The notes beneath the pieces are model-generated. The model ran no database searches and was not told the origin of the DNA. It saw only the letters and a list, made by a program, of their open reading frames with translations. The translations under genes and the position numbers were made by a program. From Campylobacter sp. TTU_617 (GTDB lineage Bacteria; Campylobacterota; Campylobacteria; Campylobacterales; Campylobacteraceae): 64,000 nt of DNA. Shown piece after piece: positions 27,669 through 36,137 of the stretch (positions within the stretch are counted from its first letter, which is position 1; each line of letters starts with the position of its first letter). Location: positions 62,001-126,000 of the forward strand of contig NZ_JAENKV010000003.1 of NCBI RefSeq assembly GCF_016599045.1, read 5' to 3'.

Positions 27669-28282
27669 AAGGTTTTATTTTAGTTATATCAGGTCCAAGT
27701 GGAGCAGGTAAATCCACTCTTTTGAATAAACTTTTTAAAGAATTTAATGATGAGCTTTATTTTTCCATTTCTTCTACAACAAGAAAACCAAGAGAAGGAG
27801 AAATTCACTCAAAGCATTATTATTTTATTTCTAAAGATGAGTTTGAACAAGGTATAAAAGAAGGATATTTTTTAGAATGGGCAAAAGTTCATGAAAACTA
27901 CTATGGAACTTCTTTAAAAAATACAATTGATGCATTAGAAAATGGCAAAATTGTGATTTTTGATATAGATGTTCAAGGTTTTAGTATCGTTAAGAAAAAA
28001 TTAGCCAATAAGCTTGTTTCTGTTTTTATAACAACAAAAAATAAAGAAGAGTTAAAACAAAGACTTATTAAGCGAAATACTGATACAATAAACGTATTGC
28101 AAAAAAGATTAGAAAATGCAAGCGAAGAAATGAAATGGATTGAAAATTATGATTATTTAATTGTTAATGATGATTTAGAAGATAGTTATGAAAAGCTAAG
28201 GACTATTTTAAAAGCTCAAAAAATTAAAGTTCAAAATCAAAATTTAAATCAATTTCAAATTAATTGGAACAAAGGAGATTAA
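27665..28282 (+). CDS. gmk: Guanylate kinase
   Basis: 205-residue kinase that converts GMP to GDP. P-loop GPSGAGKST at residues 9-17, the GMP-binding [10 protein letters not shown] block, and DIDVQGF are present. The start is TTG, overlapping the preceding stop by four bases (TTGA), so translation is probably coupled to the acidic protein. Confidence 0.96.
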   Translation: MKGFILVISGPSGAGKSTLLNKLFKEFNDELYFSISSTTRKPREGEIHSKHYYFISKDEFEQGIKEGYFLEWAKVHENYYGTSLKNTIDALENGKIVIFDIDVQGFSIVKKKLANKLVSVFITTKNKEELKQRLIKRNTDTINVLQKRLENASEEMKWIENYDYLIVNDDLEDSYEKLRTILKAQKIKVQNQNLNQFQINWNKGD

Positions 28283-28284
28283 TT

Positions 28285-28518
28285 ATGCATATGCCAAGCG
28301 GAACCCAATGGTTGATTATTTTACTAATTGTTGTATTGCTTTTTGGAGCAAAAAAAATTCCAGAACTTGCAAAAGGTTTAGGAAAAGGTATTAAAACTTT
28401 TAAAGATGAGATGAATTCAGATGATGATACAGTAGTAAAAAATACTCAAAAGATTGAAGAAAAATCAAATGATACTTTGCAATCAGAAAAACAAAATAAA
28501 GATGAATTAAAAGCTTAA
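28285..28518 (+). CDS. tatA: Sec-independent translocase protein TatA
   Basis: 77-residue TatA/E family protein forming the pore of the twin-arginine pathway. One N-terminal transmembrane helix (about residues 6-22), the [17 protein letters not shown] amphipathic helix and a charged tail are visible. ATG 28285 is chosen because AAGGAGA lies 7 bases upstream; the longer open frame has no such site. The Rieske protein PetA in this window is a likely substrate. Confidence 0.95.
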   Translation: MHMPSGTQWLIILLIVVLLFGAKKIPELAKGLGKGIKTFKDEMNSDDDTVVKNTQKIEEKSNDTLQSEKQNKDELKA

Positions 28519-28526
28519 GGTTTATT

Positions 28527-30116
28527 TTGAAAAATATTGTTTTTGAAGAAATTTCTAAAATTTTAGAGTATGATTTTATACTTGAAAATCCCAAAGATAA
28601 GAATTTAGCTCATTTTGCCACTCCTTTAGCTTTTTCTTTGGCTAAAACTCTCAAAAAAAATCCTATGCTTATTGCTACGGAATTAGCACTTAAATTTGAA
28701 AATCATCCTTGTTTTGAAAAAGTTGAAGCACTTAATGGATATTTAAATTTTAAAATTTCTAAAGAATTTTTAAATATTTTAGCAACTAAGGCTTTAAAAG
28801 ATCCTCAAAATTTTACCAAGGGAGAAATTAAAAATCAAAGTTTCTTGCTTGAATTTGTGAGTGCAAATCCAACAGGACCTTTACATATAGGTCATGCTAG
28901 AGGAGCTATTTTTGGAGACACTTTAACAAGATTAGCTAGGCATTTAGGCTATAAAATGGATACAGAGTATTATGTTAATGATGCTGGAAATCAAATTTAT
29001 CTTTTAGGTTTATCGCTTCTTTTAAGTGTAAAAGAGCAATGTCTTAAAGAAAAAATTATATATCCTAATGAGTATTATAAAGGTGAATATATAGCTGAAT
29101 TGGCTAAAGAAGCTTTTACTCATTTTGAAAAAAATTTTTTTAAAGAAGAAAATATACCCGTATTAGCTTCGTGGGCTAAAGATAAAATGTTAGATTTAAT
29201 CAAAAAAGATCTTCAAAAAGCTAAAGTAAACATAGATCATTATTCTAACGAAAGTTCTTATTATAATGCTTTAGATGAAACACTTCAAGTTTTAAAAAAG
29301 AATGGAGGAATCTATGAAAAAGAAGGTAAAATTTGGCTTGCATCTACTTTAAAAGGAGATGAAAAAGATCGTGTCATCATAAAAGAAGATGGCAAAGGTG
29401 CTTATCTTGCAGCAGATATTGTTTATCACAAAGATAAAATGAGTCGTCCTTATGATAAATGTATCAATATATGGGGCGCAGATCATCATGGCTATATTCC
29501 AAGAATGAAAGCAGCTATGGAATTTTTAGGTTTTGATTCTAATAAATTAGAAATCATTCTTACTCAAATGGTATCCTTGCTTAAGGATAAAGAACCTTAT
29601 AAAATGAGCAAAAGAGCTGGAAATTTTATTTTAATGAGTGAAGTTTTAGATGAGATAGGCACAGATGCTTTAAGATTTATATTTCTTAGCAAAAAATGTG
29701 ATACACATTTAGAATTTGATATTAATGATCTTAAAAAAGAAGATAGTTCAAATCCGGTTTTTTATATCAATTACGCTCACGCAAGAATTCACCAAGTGTT
29801 TATTAAAGCTAAAAAAAATCCACAAGATGTTTTAAATGCTGATTTTTCTTCTTTGAATCAAGAAGGTATTAATTTGGTTTTTGAAAGCTTAAATTTAGAA
29901 TCTATTTTAAATGATGCTTTTGAGTCAAGGTCTTTGCAAAAACTTCCTGATTATTTGAAGAATTTAGCATCAAATTTTCATAAATTTTATAATGAAAATC
30001 GCGTTGTTGGTGCTAAAAATGAAGATTCTTTATTAAAACTTTTTGCTTTAGTTGCTTTAAGTATTAAAACAGGTCTTTTTTTAATGGGAATCGAAGCCAA
30101 AGATAAAATGGAATAA
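28527..30116 (+). CDS. argS: Arginyl-tRNA synthetase
   Basis: 529-residue class I synthetase. The N-terminal additional domain is followed by the HIGHARGA signature near residue 117, KMSKR near residue 358 and a DALR-type anticodon-binding C-terminus. Start is TTG (MKNIVFEEI), 8 bases after tatA. Last gene of the rpsB-to-argS run; a hairpin follows. Confidence 0.96.
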   Translation: MKNIVFEEISKILEYDFILENPKDKNLAHFATPLAFSLAKTLKKNPMLIATELALKFENHPCFEKVEALNGYLNFKISKEFLNILATKALKDPQNFTKGEIKNQSFLLEFVSANPTGPLHIGHARGAIFGDTLTRLARHLGYKMDTEYYVNDAGNQIYLLGLSLLLSVKEQCLKEKIIYPNEYYKGEYIAELAKEAFTHFEKNFFKEENIPVLASWAKDKMLDLIKKDLQKAKVNIDHYSNESSYYNALDETLQVLKKNGGIYEKEGKIWLASTLKGDEKDRVIIKEDGKGAYLAADIVYHKDKMSRPYDKCINIWGADHHGYIPRMKAAMEFLGFDSNKLEIILTQMVSLLKDKEPYKMSKRAGNFILMSEVLDEIGTDALRFIFLSKKCDTHLEFDINDLKKEDSSNPVFYINYAHARIHQVFIKAKKNPQDVLNADFSSLNQEGINLVFESLNLESILNDAFESRSLQKLPDYLKNLASNFHKFYNENRVVGAKNEDSLLKLFALVALSIKTGLFLMGIEAKDKME

Positions 30117-30136
30117 TCTGCAAAAAATTGCAGATT
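30115..30136 (+). terminator. Terminator after argS
   Basis: AATCTGCAA / TTGCAGATT perfect stem with a short A-loop, starting at the argS stop codon, followed by TAGTTTTT. Confidence 0.7.
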
Positions 30137-30141
30137 AGTTT

Positions 30142-30350
30142 TTAAAAGTCGAAAATTTCCCCAAGCCAACTTTCTCTTTTTTTCTTTTTATAATAGTTGT
30201 TGTGGTGATCATGTTGAGAATGTGAGTTGTAAGATTGGTTATAAGAAGCTATAGTGCTTCTTTCTATTATTTTATCAAGTTCTCCTCGATCAAGCTAAGC
30301 TTCACGGCATTTTGGATAATAATCAATTTAAATCTCATTTCTCACTCATC
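30142..30350 (-). pseudogene. Remnant of a short Cys/His-rich protein gene
   Basis: Minus-strand reading gives DYYPKCREA, an in-frame stop, then LDRGELDKIIERSTIASYNQ, a His/Asn/Tyr-rich stretch (SHSQHDHHNNYY) and a basic tail ending WLGEIFDF and a stop at 30142-30144. Upstream sequence is frame-shifted, with traces of a Cys-containing N-terminus and no usable start. The remaining frame is collinear with a small zinc-finger-like protein that, from memory, C. jejuni encodes near here (about Cj1164c). The function was probably metal-linked; this copy looks dead. Confidence 0.55.
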
Positions 30351-30437
30351 ATAATCTATATTGCAAACTAGATATAATATTAACACTCTTTAAAAAATAA
30401 AAAATTATAATCTAAAATTAAATCATTTGTTTGAAAT

Positions 30438-30466
30438 TGATAAAATACTATTTTTAAGATATAATA
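30438..30466 (+). promoter_or_regulatory. Sigma-70 promoter of the hemerythrin pair
   Basis: TTGATA (30438-30443) and TATAAT (30461-30466) are spaced by 17 bases, about 50 bases before the first hemerythrin start. The second copy has no comparable promoter in its 36-base gap, so both are probably transcribed from here. Confidence 0.65.
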
Positions 30467-30514
30467 AAGAAAACTAAATAAAAATTAAATATTTAATTGA
30501 AGGTTTTAAAATAA

Positions 30515-31099
30515 GTGCTTCCAAGATGGGATAAAAAATATTGTATTGGTCATAAAATAATTGATTCTCAGCATAAAAAGCTTTTTGAACTCGCACAAAA
30601 TGTTGAATCCGCCTTTTATCGTTATGTTAAAAGAGAAGAACTTAAACAATTACTTATTGAGCTTTTTTATTATATTAAAGAACATTGCGAAGATGAAGAA
30701 CAATATATGAGAGAAATCAACTATCCTCATTATGAACAACATTGCAAAATTCATCAACAAACCATAAGCAATATGATAAGTATGATTAAAGATATTAAAT
30801 CTACAAATGATCTTAAGGAAAAATTTTATAAAGCCATTAAACATAAATTTATAGAACATATAATTTATGAAGATATGGAAATTGCAAAATGGAAAAGTAG
30901 ATTAGATTTTATAGAAAATAGAATTTTAGATGATGATTTAACTTTTGAAGAGTGTTTGGCTTATTATACTTGCGAATGTGAAGATTTTATTCATAAAGTT
31001 CCTTTGAGTATCCATTATAAAATTCAATCAGGTGCAACACAATTTAAATGTAAAAAGTGTAAAGCGATTTTAAAATTTTCCGATCAAGATAAAGAATAA
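30515..31099 (+). CDS. Bacteriohemerythrin with C-terminal Cys4 domain (copy 1)
   Basis: 194 residues. The N-terminal four-helix hemerythrin domain keeps the diiron ligands: His of IIDSQH, His and Glu of KEHCEDEEQY, the two His of YEQHCKIH, and His/Asp of FIEHIIYED. Such proteins bind O2 or protect iron-sulfur enzymes in Campylobacter. After residue 145 comes a second small domain with CxC (YTCECED) and CxxC (FKCKKCKAI), which looks like a zinc-ribbon or rubredoxin-like knuckle. GTG start at 30515; AAGG lies upstream. Copy 2 follows 36 bases later, and 436 bases are identical between them. Confidence 0.88.
   Translation: MLPRWDKKYCIGHKIIDSQHKKLFELAQNVESAFYRYVKREELKQLLIELFYYIKEHCEDEEQYMREINYPHYEQHCKIHQQTISNMISMIKDIKSTNDLKEKFYKAIKHKFIEHIIYEDMEIAKWKSRLDFIENRILDDDLTFEECLAYYTCECEDFIHKVPLSIHYKIQSGATQFKCKKCKAILKFSDQDKE
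30520..30955 (+). repeat. Hemerythrin duplication, unit 1
   Basis: 436 bases that I read as identical to 31177-31612 (offset 657). The match stops abruptly at GAGTGT, after which the two genes are only distantly similar. Confidence 0.92.
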
Positions 31100-31135
31100 A
31101 AGTTTTTATTAAAAGTGTAAATTTTAGGATAAATT

Positions 31136-31795
31136 ATGTGCGAATTATTATTAGATGATGACGAGTATAAGCTAATTCCAAGATGGGATAAAAAATATTG
31201 TATTGGTCATAAAATAATTGATTCTCAGCATAAAAAGCTTTTTGAACTCGCACAAAATGTTGAATCCGCCTTTTATCGTTATGTTAAAAGAGAAGAACTT
31301 AAACAATTACTTATTGAGCTTTTTTATTATATTAAAGAACATTGCGAAGATGAAGAACAATATATGAGAGAAATCAACTATCCTCATTATGAACAACATT
31401 GCAAAATTCATCAACAAACCATAAGCAATATGATAAGTATGATTAAAGATATTAAATCTACAAATGATCTTAAGGAAAAATTTTATAAAGCCATTAAACA
31501 TAAATTTATAGAACATATAATTTATGAAGATATGGAAATTGCAAAATGGAAAAGTAGATTAGATTTTATAGAAAATAGAATTTTAGATGATGATTTAACT
31601 TTTGAAGAGTGTGCTATCGATGATAATATTCAAAATTTAACCTTTGAAGAATGCCAAGTTTATTGCACTTGTAAATGTAAAAATTTTATTCACCAAGTCC
31701 CTTTAAGTATTTATCATAAAGTTCAAACTGGAACCACGCAATTTAAATGTAAATTTTGCAAAGCGATTTTAAAATTCCATCATCAAGATGAATGA
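31136..31795 (+). CDS. Bacteriohemerythrin with C-terminal Cys4 domain (copy 2)
   Basis: 219 residues. It differs from copy 1 by a new N-terminus (MCELLLDDDEYKLI) with a proper ATG and by a C-terminal segment that contains an insertion repeating LTFEEC before the Cys domain (YCTCKCKN, then FKCKFCKAI). All diiron ligands are retained. The hemerythrin core is identical to copy 1 in DNA, while the Cys domains have diverged. That pattern suggests gene conversion of the core rather than a simple recent duplication. It ends at the convergent thrE-like pair. Confidence 0.88.
   Translation: MCELLLDDDEYKLIPRWDKKYCIGHKIIDSQHKKLFELAQNVESAFYRYVKREELKQLLIELFYYIKEHCEDEEQYMREINYPHYEQHCKIHQQTISNMISMIKDIKSTNDLKEKFYKAIKHKFIEHIIYEDMEIAKWKSRLDFIENRILDDDLTFEECAIDDNIQNLTFEECQVYCTCKCKNFIHQVPLSIYHKVQTGTTQFKCKFCKAILKFHHQDE
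31177..31612 (+). repeat. Hemerythrin duplication, unit 2
   Basis: Second copy of the 436-base identical block described at 30520-30955. Confidence 0.92.
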
Positions 31796-32305
31796 TTATT
31801 TTCTTCTATGAATTTTTGCGTGTCTTGTCATCATAAAGCTTTGTTCAAAAAATATCAGTAAAGTTACACTTACTCCTATAGCTAAAGCTAAGGTAACAGA
31901 TAAAGTTGTAAAAGCATAGTCAAAAAAACTTATTAAATACGTAGTTTTTAGTTCCATATTTTCGCTTCTTATAAAAGAAATCAGATTTAATATTGCCTTA
32001 TAAGCATAAATTCCAGGTATCATAGGTATAAGGGCTGGAAAAACTATAATTTCAGCAGGTGTTTTAAACATTTTAGCCAATGCTATACTTAAACATCCTA
32101 TAAAAAATGAGGCTAAAAAAGTTGCTATAGCTAAAGTTTGAAAATGCAAATACTCAATCAAAACAAAACGAAATCCGTGTGCGATAGCAGCAAGCAATGC
32201 TGAGAGCATTAGGGTTTTTAAAGGAGGGTTGCAAGCATACGCAAAACCAAGTCCAGCTATAGCAGCAAAAAACATATCCCCAATTATCGAAGTAAGACTA
32301 ATCAT
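31796..32305 (-). CDS. ThrE-type threonine/serine exporter, small subunit
   Basis: 169-residue membrane protein, the C-terminal half of a split ThrE exporter. Four to five hydrophobic helices are visible, with the family segment FPALIPMIPGIYAYKAI. It overlaps the larger subunit by 4 bases. In Corynebacterium ThrE the two halves are fused and export Thr/Ser. The substrate here is inferred. It resembles C. jejuni Cj1165c. Confidence 0.8.
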   Translation of the reverse strand: MISLTSIIGDMFFAAIAGLGFAYACNPPLKTLMLSALLAAIAHGFRFVLIEYLHFQTLAIATFLASFFIGCLSIALAKMFKTPAEIIVFPALIPMIPGIYAYKAILNLISFIRSENMELKTTYLISFFDYAFTTLSVTLALAIGVSVTLLIFFEQSFMMTRHAKIHRRK

Positions 32306-33078
32306 TTTAAAATTCCAAGATTTGAAATGCTTAAAGTCATATAAATTCCTATACTAATACAACAAACCAAAATCACCACGCTTATAATACGACTAAGTCC
32401 CATTAGAATGTGATCTTTAAGTATATCGATGATAGAATTTATAAAAAATACACCAGGAGTAAGATATAAAATGCTAGATCCTAAAGCAATATTAGATTCT
32501 TTAACAAGATCTAAATTTATACCTAAAAATACGATCCAAGAAGTGATAAAAGAACAAAAAATATATTGAATTTTTATATTTATTTTCAATCGTGTAAAAA
32601 TATATCTAAAAAAAAGTCCTATCAAAGTTCCAACAAGCACAAATAAACAGCCACCAAAATCTCCACCAAAAAGCCTGCAAAAAGCAGAATTAGCAATGGA
32701 TATAAACAAAATTCTACTAAGAGAAGAATGCTTTTTTTGTGAAATTATTTCTTTAAAAGTTTCTTGTGCATAATCTAAAGGATATCTTTTATCATAAATA
32801 GCCCAACTAAGCGCACTAAGATCGGAGATAAGTTTAAAATTTATATTTTCACTTTTAGTTGGAACCACGTAAGTTCTTTGTGAAGCTTTATCACTTCTAT
32901 CTACAATATTAAGTGTAAAATGGTGAAAAAAGAAATTAATATGTATTTCATATCCATAAACACGTGTTATTCTCTCAACGCATTTTGCAACTCTTGATGT
33001 ATATGTTCCAGAGCTTAACATTATGCCAACATACTCAATTAAAAAATTTGTTAAGGTTTGGATATTTGGTTTTTGCAT
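32302..33078 (-). CDS. ThrE-type threonine/serine exporter, large subunit
   Basis: 258 residues. A soluble N-terminal part (VGIMLSSGTYTSRVAKCVER, a ThrE/DUF1212 hallmark) is followed by about five transmembrane helices, including LTPGVFFINSIIDILKDH. It is the first gene of the two-gene minus-strand unit. Upstream, divergent omp50 shares the 218-base intergenic region. It resembles C. jejuni Cj1166c. Confidence 0.82.
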   Translation of the reverse strand: MQKPNIQTLTNFLIEYVGIMLSSGTYTSRVAKCVERITRVYGYEIHINFFFHHFTLNIVDRSDKASQRTYVVPTKSENINFKLISDLSALSWAIYDKRYPLDYAQETFKEIISQKKHSSLSRILFISIANSAFCRLFGGDFGGCLFVLVGTLIGLFFRYIFTRLKINIKIQYIFCSFITSWIVFLGINLDLVKESNIALGSSILYLTPGVFFINSIIDILKDHILMGLSRIISVVILVCCISIGIYMTLSISNLGILK

Positions 33079-33244
33079 CTTTATTGCTTTAAAAAATTAT
33101 TTTTTTTTGAAATCTAAATTATAACAAAAATTTTAAAATTAAAGATTAATATTAATTTTTAATATTTTAATTCTATATTAAGAATTATAATTTAAAAAGC
33201 GTTATCATAAAAAAATTAACAAATAATTTTTTTTATAATTTTTT

Positions 33245-33253
33245 TGCTATAAT
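33245..33253 (+). promoter_or_regulatory. Extended -10 promoter of omp50
   Basis: TGCTATAAT preceded by a T-rich tract, 44 bases before the ATG. An extended -10 with periodic T tracts and no clear -35 is typical of Campylobacter sigma-70 promoters. Confidence 0.6.
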
Positions 33254-33296
33254 TATACTTAACATTACAAAAATGTAACAATTTTAAGGAGATTAA

Positions 33297-34742
33297 ATGA
33301 AAACGAAGTTTTCGGTTATTTTAAGTGCTTGTCTTCTTTCATCTTCTTTGCTTTATGCAAAAGCTGATGATGAGATCACAAAACTTCAAAAACAACTTGC
33401 ACAAATTCAAAAAGAAATTGAGCAGTTAAAAAAAGAAAAAGAAGCTCAGGCTAAAAAAAATGAAGAAGTAAGAGCTGAGCTTGATGATTTAAGCGATAGA
33501 GCTGATGCAAATGAATTTCAAGCAGCTTTAAGTAAAGTAAAATTTGGTCTTGAATTTTCAACTGCTGTATCAAATACAAATTTCAATCATATCCCTTATA
33601 CAGAAGGTGCAACAAGTGGATATAAAGATTATAGCGTTAATAACAAATGGATGATGGAGCTTCATTTAAATATGAATGCTGATATCAACGATAGAACTAA
33701 ATTCTATGGACGCTTATCTATGGCTAAAAACTGGTCTCAAATGGGCTGGAGTGGTTTACCATATGATCTAGATGCAGGAAGAAACACTAGAACAAGTGGA
33801 GCTATACTTTATGTAGATAGAGCTTATCTAGATTACTATATCACTCCGAATTTAATCGCTACTATAGGACGCCAACCAGGGACAGATGGTCCAGGAAGTA
33901 ACCTAAGAAACAATGCTTTAAGACAATCAACTTATCCAGCTTTAGCTATCAATGCTCTAGGTGATGCTGCGGTTTTAACTTATAAGCCAGAAAGCTTACA
34001 AGATTATAAAGTAGCTATGCGTGCTGCTTATGGTAAAACTTATCAATGGGATGAAGAAGGTAAAGTAAGAGACTGGATGAGTGATCAAAAAGATGCTGAT
34101 GCTAATCTTTACTATGCTGCAGTAGAAGGGCAACTTCCTATAGAGGGTATGGGAGATAACTTATTACTTCTTAATGTAGCTTACATTAGTGATTTTTCAC
34201 TTCCTATTGATGGTGGAGCAACAATTAATGCTTTAATTGGTGGTGCTGGTGTCAAAAATCTTGGTGATGCCACTATAGCAAATATTCATTTTGAAAACTA
34301 CAAAGCTTTTGGAACAAATTTTAACTGGTTTACTTCTTTAGGGTACTACAATGGAAGCAATGCTAATACATCTTGGTTACCTAGTGTGCCTCAATTAGCA
34401 AATGGTTTAAAATTCAATGAAGAAGATGGTTATGCTGTGCATGTAGGTGGACGCTATGACTTCACTCAAGCTTTAAAAGTGGGTTATGAGTTTTTCTGGG
34501 GAAGCAGATACTGGTATACTATGAGTCGTCCAAGTATCAACGATCCATTAAATATCAGAATGACAAGAGGAACAGCTCACGATGTTTATGTGATTTATCA
34601 ACTTGATAGATATCAATTCTTAAGACTTAGCTACACAAATATCCAAAATAAATGGGGAAATCGTGGAATTCCATTAATGGGAGCTAAAAAAGAGAAGTCA
34701 AGAGCTGACAATATTATGCTAATGTATAATGTAAAATTCTAA
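33297..34742 (+). CDS. omp50: Outer-membrane porin Omp50
   Basis: 481 residues. An N-terminal signal peptide (to about residue 22, SSLLYA) is followed by a short coiled coil (LQKQLAQIQKEIEQLKKEKE, about 30-65) and a long beta-strand-rich domain ending in aromatic residues (VKF). It resembles Cj1170c, a monomeric porin that has also been reported as a tyrosine kinase; the kinase activity cannot be judged from sequence. It has its own promoter and is followed 8 bases later by a small secreted protein. Confidence 0.85.
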   Translation: MKTKFSVILSACLLSSSLLYAKADDEITKLQKQLAQIQKEIEQLKKEKEAQAKKNEEVRAELDDLSDRADANEFQAALSKVKFGLEFSTAVSNTNFNHIPYTEGATSGYKDYSVNNKWMMELHLNMNADINDRTKFYGRLSMAKNWSQMGWSGLPYDLDAGRNTRTSGAILYVDRAYLDYYITPNLIATIGRQPGTDGPGSNLRNNALRQSTYPALAINALGDAAVLTYKPESLQDYKVAMRAAYGKTYQWDEEGKVRDWMSDQKDADANLYYAAVEGQLPIEGMGDNLLLLNVAYISDFSLPIDGGATINALIGGAGVKNLGDATIANIHFENYKAFGTNFNWFTSLGYYNGSNANTSWLPSVPQLANGLKFNEEDGYAVHVGGRYDFTQALKVGYEFFWGSRYWYTMSRPSINDPLNIRMTRGTAHDVYVIYQLDRYQFLRLSYTNIQNKWGNRGIPLMGAKKEKSRADNIMLMYNVKF

Positions 34743-34750
34743 GGAGCTAA

Positions 34751-34990
34751 ATGATGAAAAAAGTAATTTTTGCCTTATTTCTAACTCTTCCAATCTTTGC
34801 TTTCGCTAATGATTGCGATGCTTTGATGAAAAAATATGAAGCTCCAGAGCCTGAGTCAAAAACTATGAAACAAGTTGAAAGATGGATTGATAAAAAAGTA
34901 AAAGATCCAAAGGATGCTGCTGTTCTTTCAGAGTGTATGATTGCACGTGCTGCTGATAATCCAAATCAAGTTTCAGTTGCAGGTAAATAA
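34751..34990 (+). CDS. Small periplasmic protein of unknown function
   Basis: 79 residues with a clear signal peptide (KKVIFALFLTLPIFAFA, cleavage before ND), leaving a mature part of about 59 residues with two Cys (CDALMKK, SECMIA) that could form a disulfide. Two ATGs are in tandem; the second (34754) is better spaced from AAGGAG. It lies in the omp50 transcription unit, before a strong terminator, so a joint role with the porin is plausible but unproven. It resembles Cj1169c. Confidence 0.8.
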   Translation: MMKKVIFALFLTLPIFAFANDCDALMKKYEAPEPESKTMKQVERWIDKKVKDPKDAAVLSECMIARAADNPNQVSVAGK

Positions 34991-35003
34991 AACAACAAAA
35001 ACA

Positions 35004-35026
35004 AAAAGCGGTTTTATACCGCTTTT
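35004..35026 (+). terminator. Terminator of the omp50 unit
   Basis: AAAAGCGG / CCGCTTTT with a 7-base loop, GC-rich core and T-run: a classic intrinsic terminator, bidirectional in composition. Confidence 0.9.
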
Positions 35027-35084
35027 AATCATTTAATTTTTTAAGCTACAATTTCTAAAATTTTTCTTCCAAATTAAGGTCAGT

Positions 35085-35708
35085 ATGCAAGAAATCATTC
35101 AGTTTATAGTTGATAGTGCTAGTTCTTTGGGGTATTTGGGCATTATTATTTTAATGACTTTGGAGAGTTGCTTTATACCTTTTCCAAGTGAAGTGGTAAT
35201 GATACCAGCAGGTTATTTAGCTCATAAAGGTGAGTTTGATATCATTCTTTGTATCTTTAGCGGGGTTTTAGGCTCTGTTTTGGGTGCTTTGATAAATTAT
35301 TATATTTGTTTTTTATGGGGTAAAAAATTTGTTTTAAAATTTGGAAAATATTTTGGTATCAATGAAAAAAAATTTGCTAAATTCGAAGAATTTTTTTTAA
35401 AATATGGAGAAATATCAACTTTTATTTGTAGGCTTTTACCTGGTATCCGTCAATATATCTCTATGCCAGCAGGACTTTCTAAAATGAAGCTTTTAAATTT
35501 TATTTTCTTCACAGCCTTAGGAAGTGCTATTTGGGTTAGCATACTTGCATTTTTGGGATATTTTATAGGAGAAAATGAAGAACTTATAAAAACTTATTTA
35601 AATCAAATTTTAATTTTTATTATAATATTTTGTCTTATCGTTGTTTTTATCTATGTAAAAGTTAAGATTAAAAAAATAAATTTTAAAAATTATTTTTTTA
35701 AAATTTAA
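35085..35708 (+). CDS. DedA/SNARE-associated family membrane protein
   Basis: 207-residue inner-membrane protein. Family hallmarks are ESCFIPFPSEVVMIPAGYLA at the N-terminus and FICRLLPGIRQYISMPAGLS in the centre (the R-x3-PG-R segment). DedA proteins take part in lipid carrier (undecaprenyl phosphate) flipping and envelope homeostasis. ATG follows AAGG. A decayed duplicate of its 3' half lies just downstream. It resembles Cj1168c. Confidence 0.9.
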   Translation: MQEIIQFIVDSASSLGYLGIIILMTLESCFIPFPSEVVMIPAGYLAHKGEFDIILCIFSGVLGSVLGALINYYICFLWGKKFVLKFGKYFGINEKKFAKFEEFFLKYGEISTFICRLLPGIRQYISMPAGLSKMKLLNFIFFTALGSAIWVSILAFLGYFIGENEELIKTYLNQILIFIIIFCLIVVFIYVKVKIKKINFKNYFFKI

Positions 35709-35737
35709 ATTTAAAAAGAAATATTAAACTTTATTTG

Positions 35738-35925
35738 CAAGTTTTTATACGATATTTATATCTCTATGCCGGCAGGACTTTCTAAAATGAAGCTTTTAAA
35801 TTTTATTTTCTTCATAGCCTTAGGAAGTTAGTATACTTGCATTTTTGGGATATTTTTAGAGAAAATGAAGAGCTTATAAAAACTTATTTAAATCAAATTT
35901 TATTTTTATCTTATTATTTTATTAA
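35738..35925 (+). pseudogene. Decayed partial copy of the dedA gene
   Basis: This stretch repeats the dedA segment at about 35446-35625: TATATCTCTATGCC, GCAGGACTTTCTAAAATGA, GCTTTTAAATTTTATTTTCT, GTATACTTGCATTTTTGGGA and GAACTTATAAAAACTTATTT have clear counterparts. Relative to the intact gene it has lost about a dozen bases around the Trp-containing helix, has frameshifts and has no start. It is a truncated tandem duplication. Confidence 0.85.
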
Positions 35926-36137
35926 TGTAAAAAATGTAAAAATTTTCTAAATCAAAAGATTATTATCCAGTTTTTTATACTTATAAATTTATTTTTATAT
36001 TAAATTCTTGCAATAAAATTTTTAAAGCTAAGTTTATAAAAATATTATTAAAAGTTAGGCAAAGCTTTATTTTAAGAAAATCTAAGCAAATTTTAGATAT
36101 CATCAAAGTTTATTTTATTTTAAAGAAAGGAATTATT
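35926..36137. other. AT-rich spacer before rpsL
   Basis: Apart from the AAGAAAGGAATT ribosome site for rpsL at its end, I see no gene or convincing hairpin here. Together with the dedA fragment it forms a 429-base gap at a probable synteny join. Confidence 0.5.

Noticed and set aside
30650-31516. Two identical minus-strand 69-codon ORFs
   Set aside because: Shadows of the duplicated hemerythrin core; the plus-strand frames carry the complete diiron motif.
30520-31612. Insertion sequence or phage origin of the hemerythrin repeat
   Set aside because: No transposase, terminal inverted repeats or target duplications; the repeat is purely gene-internal.
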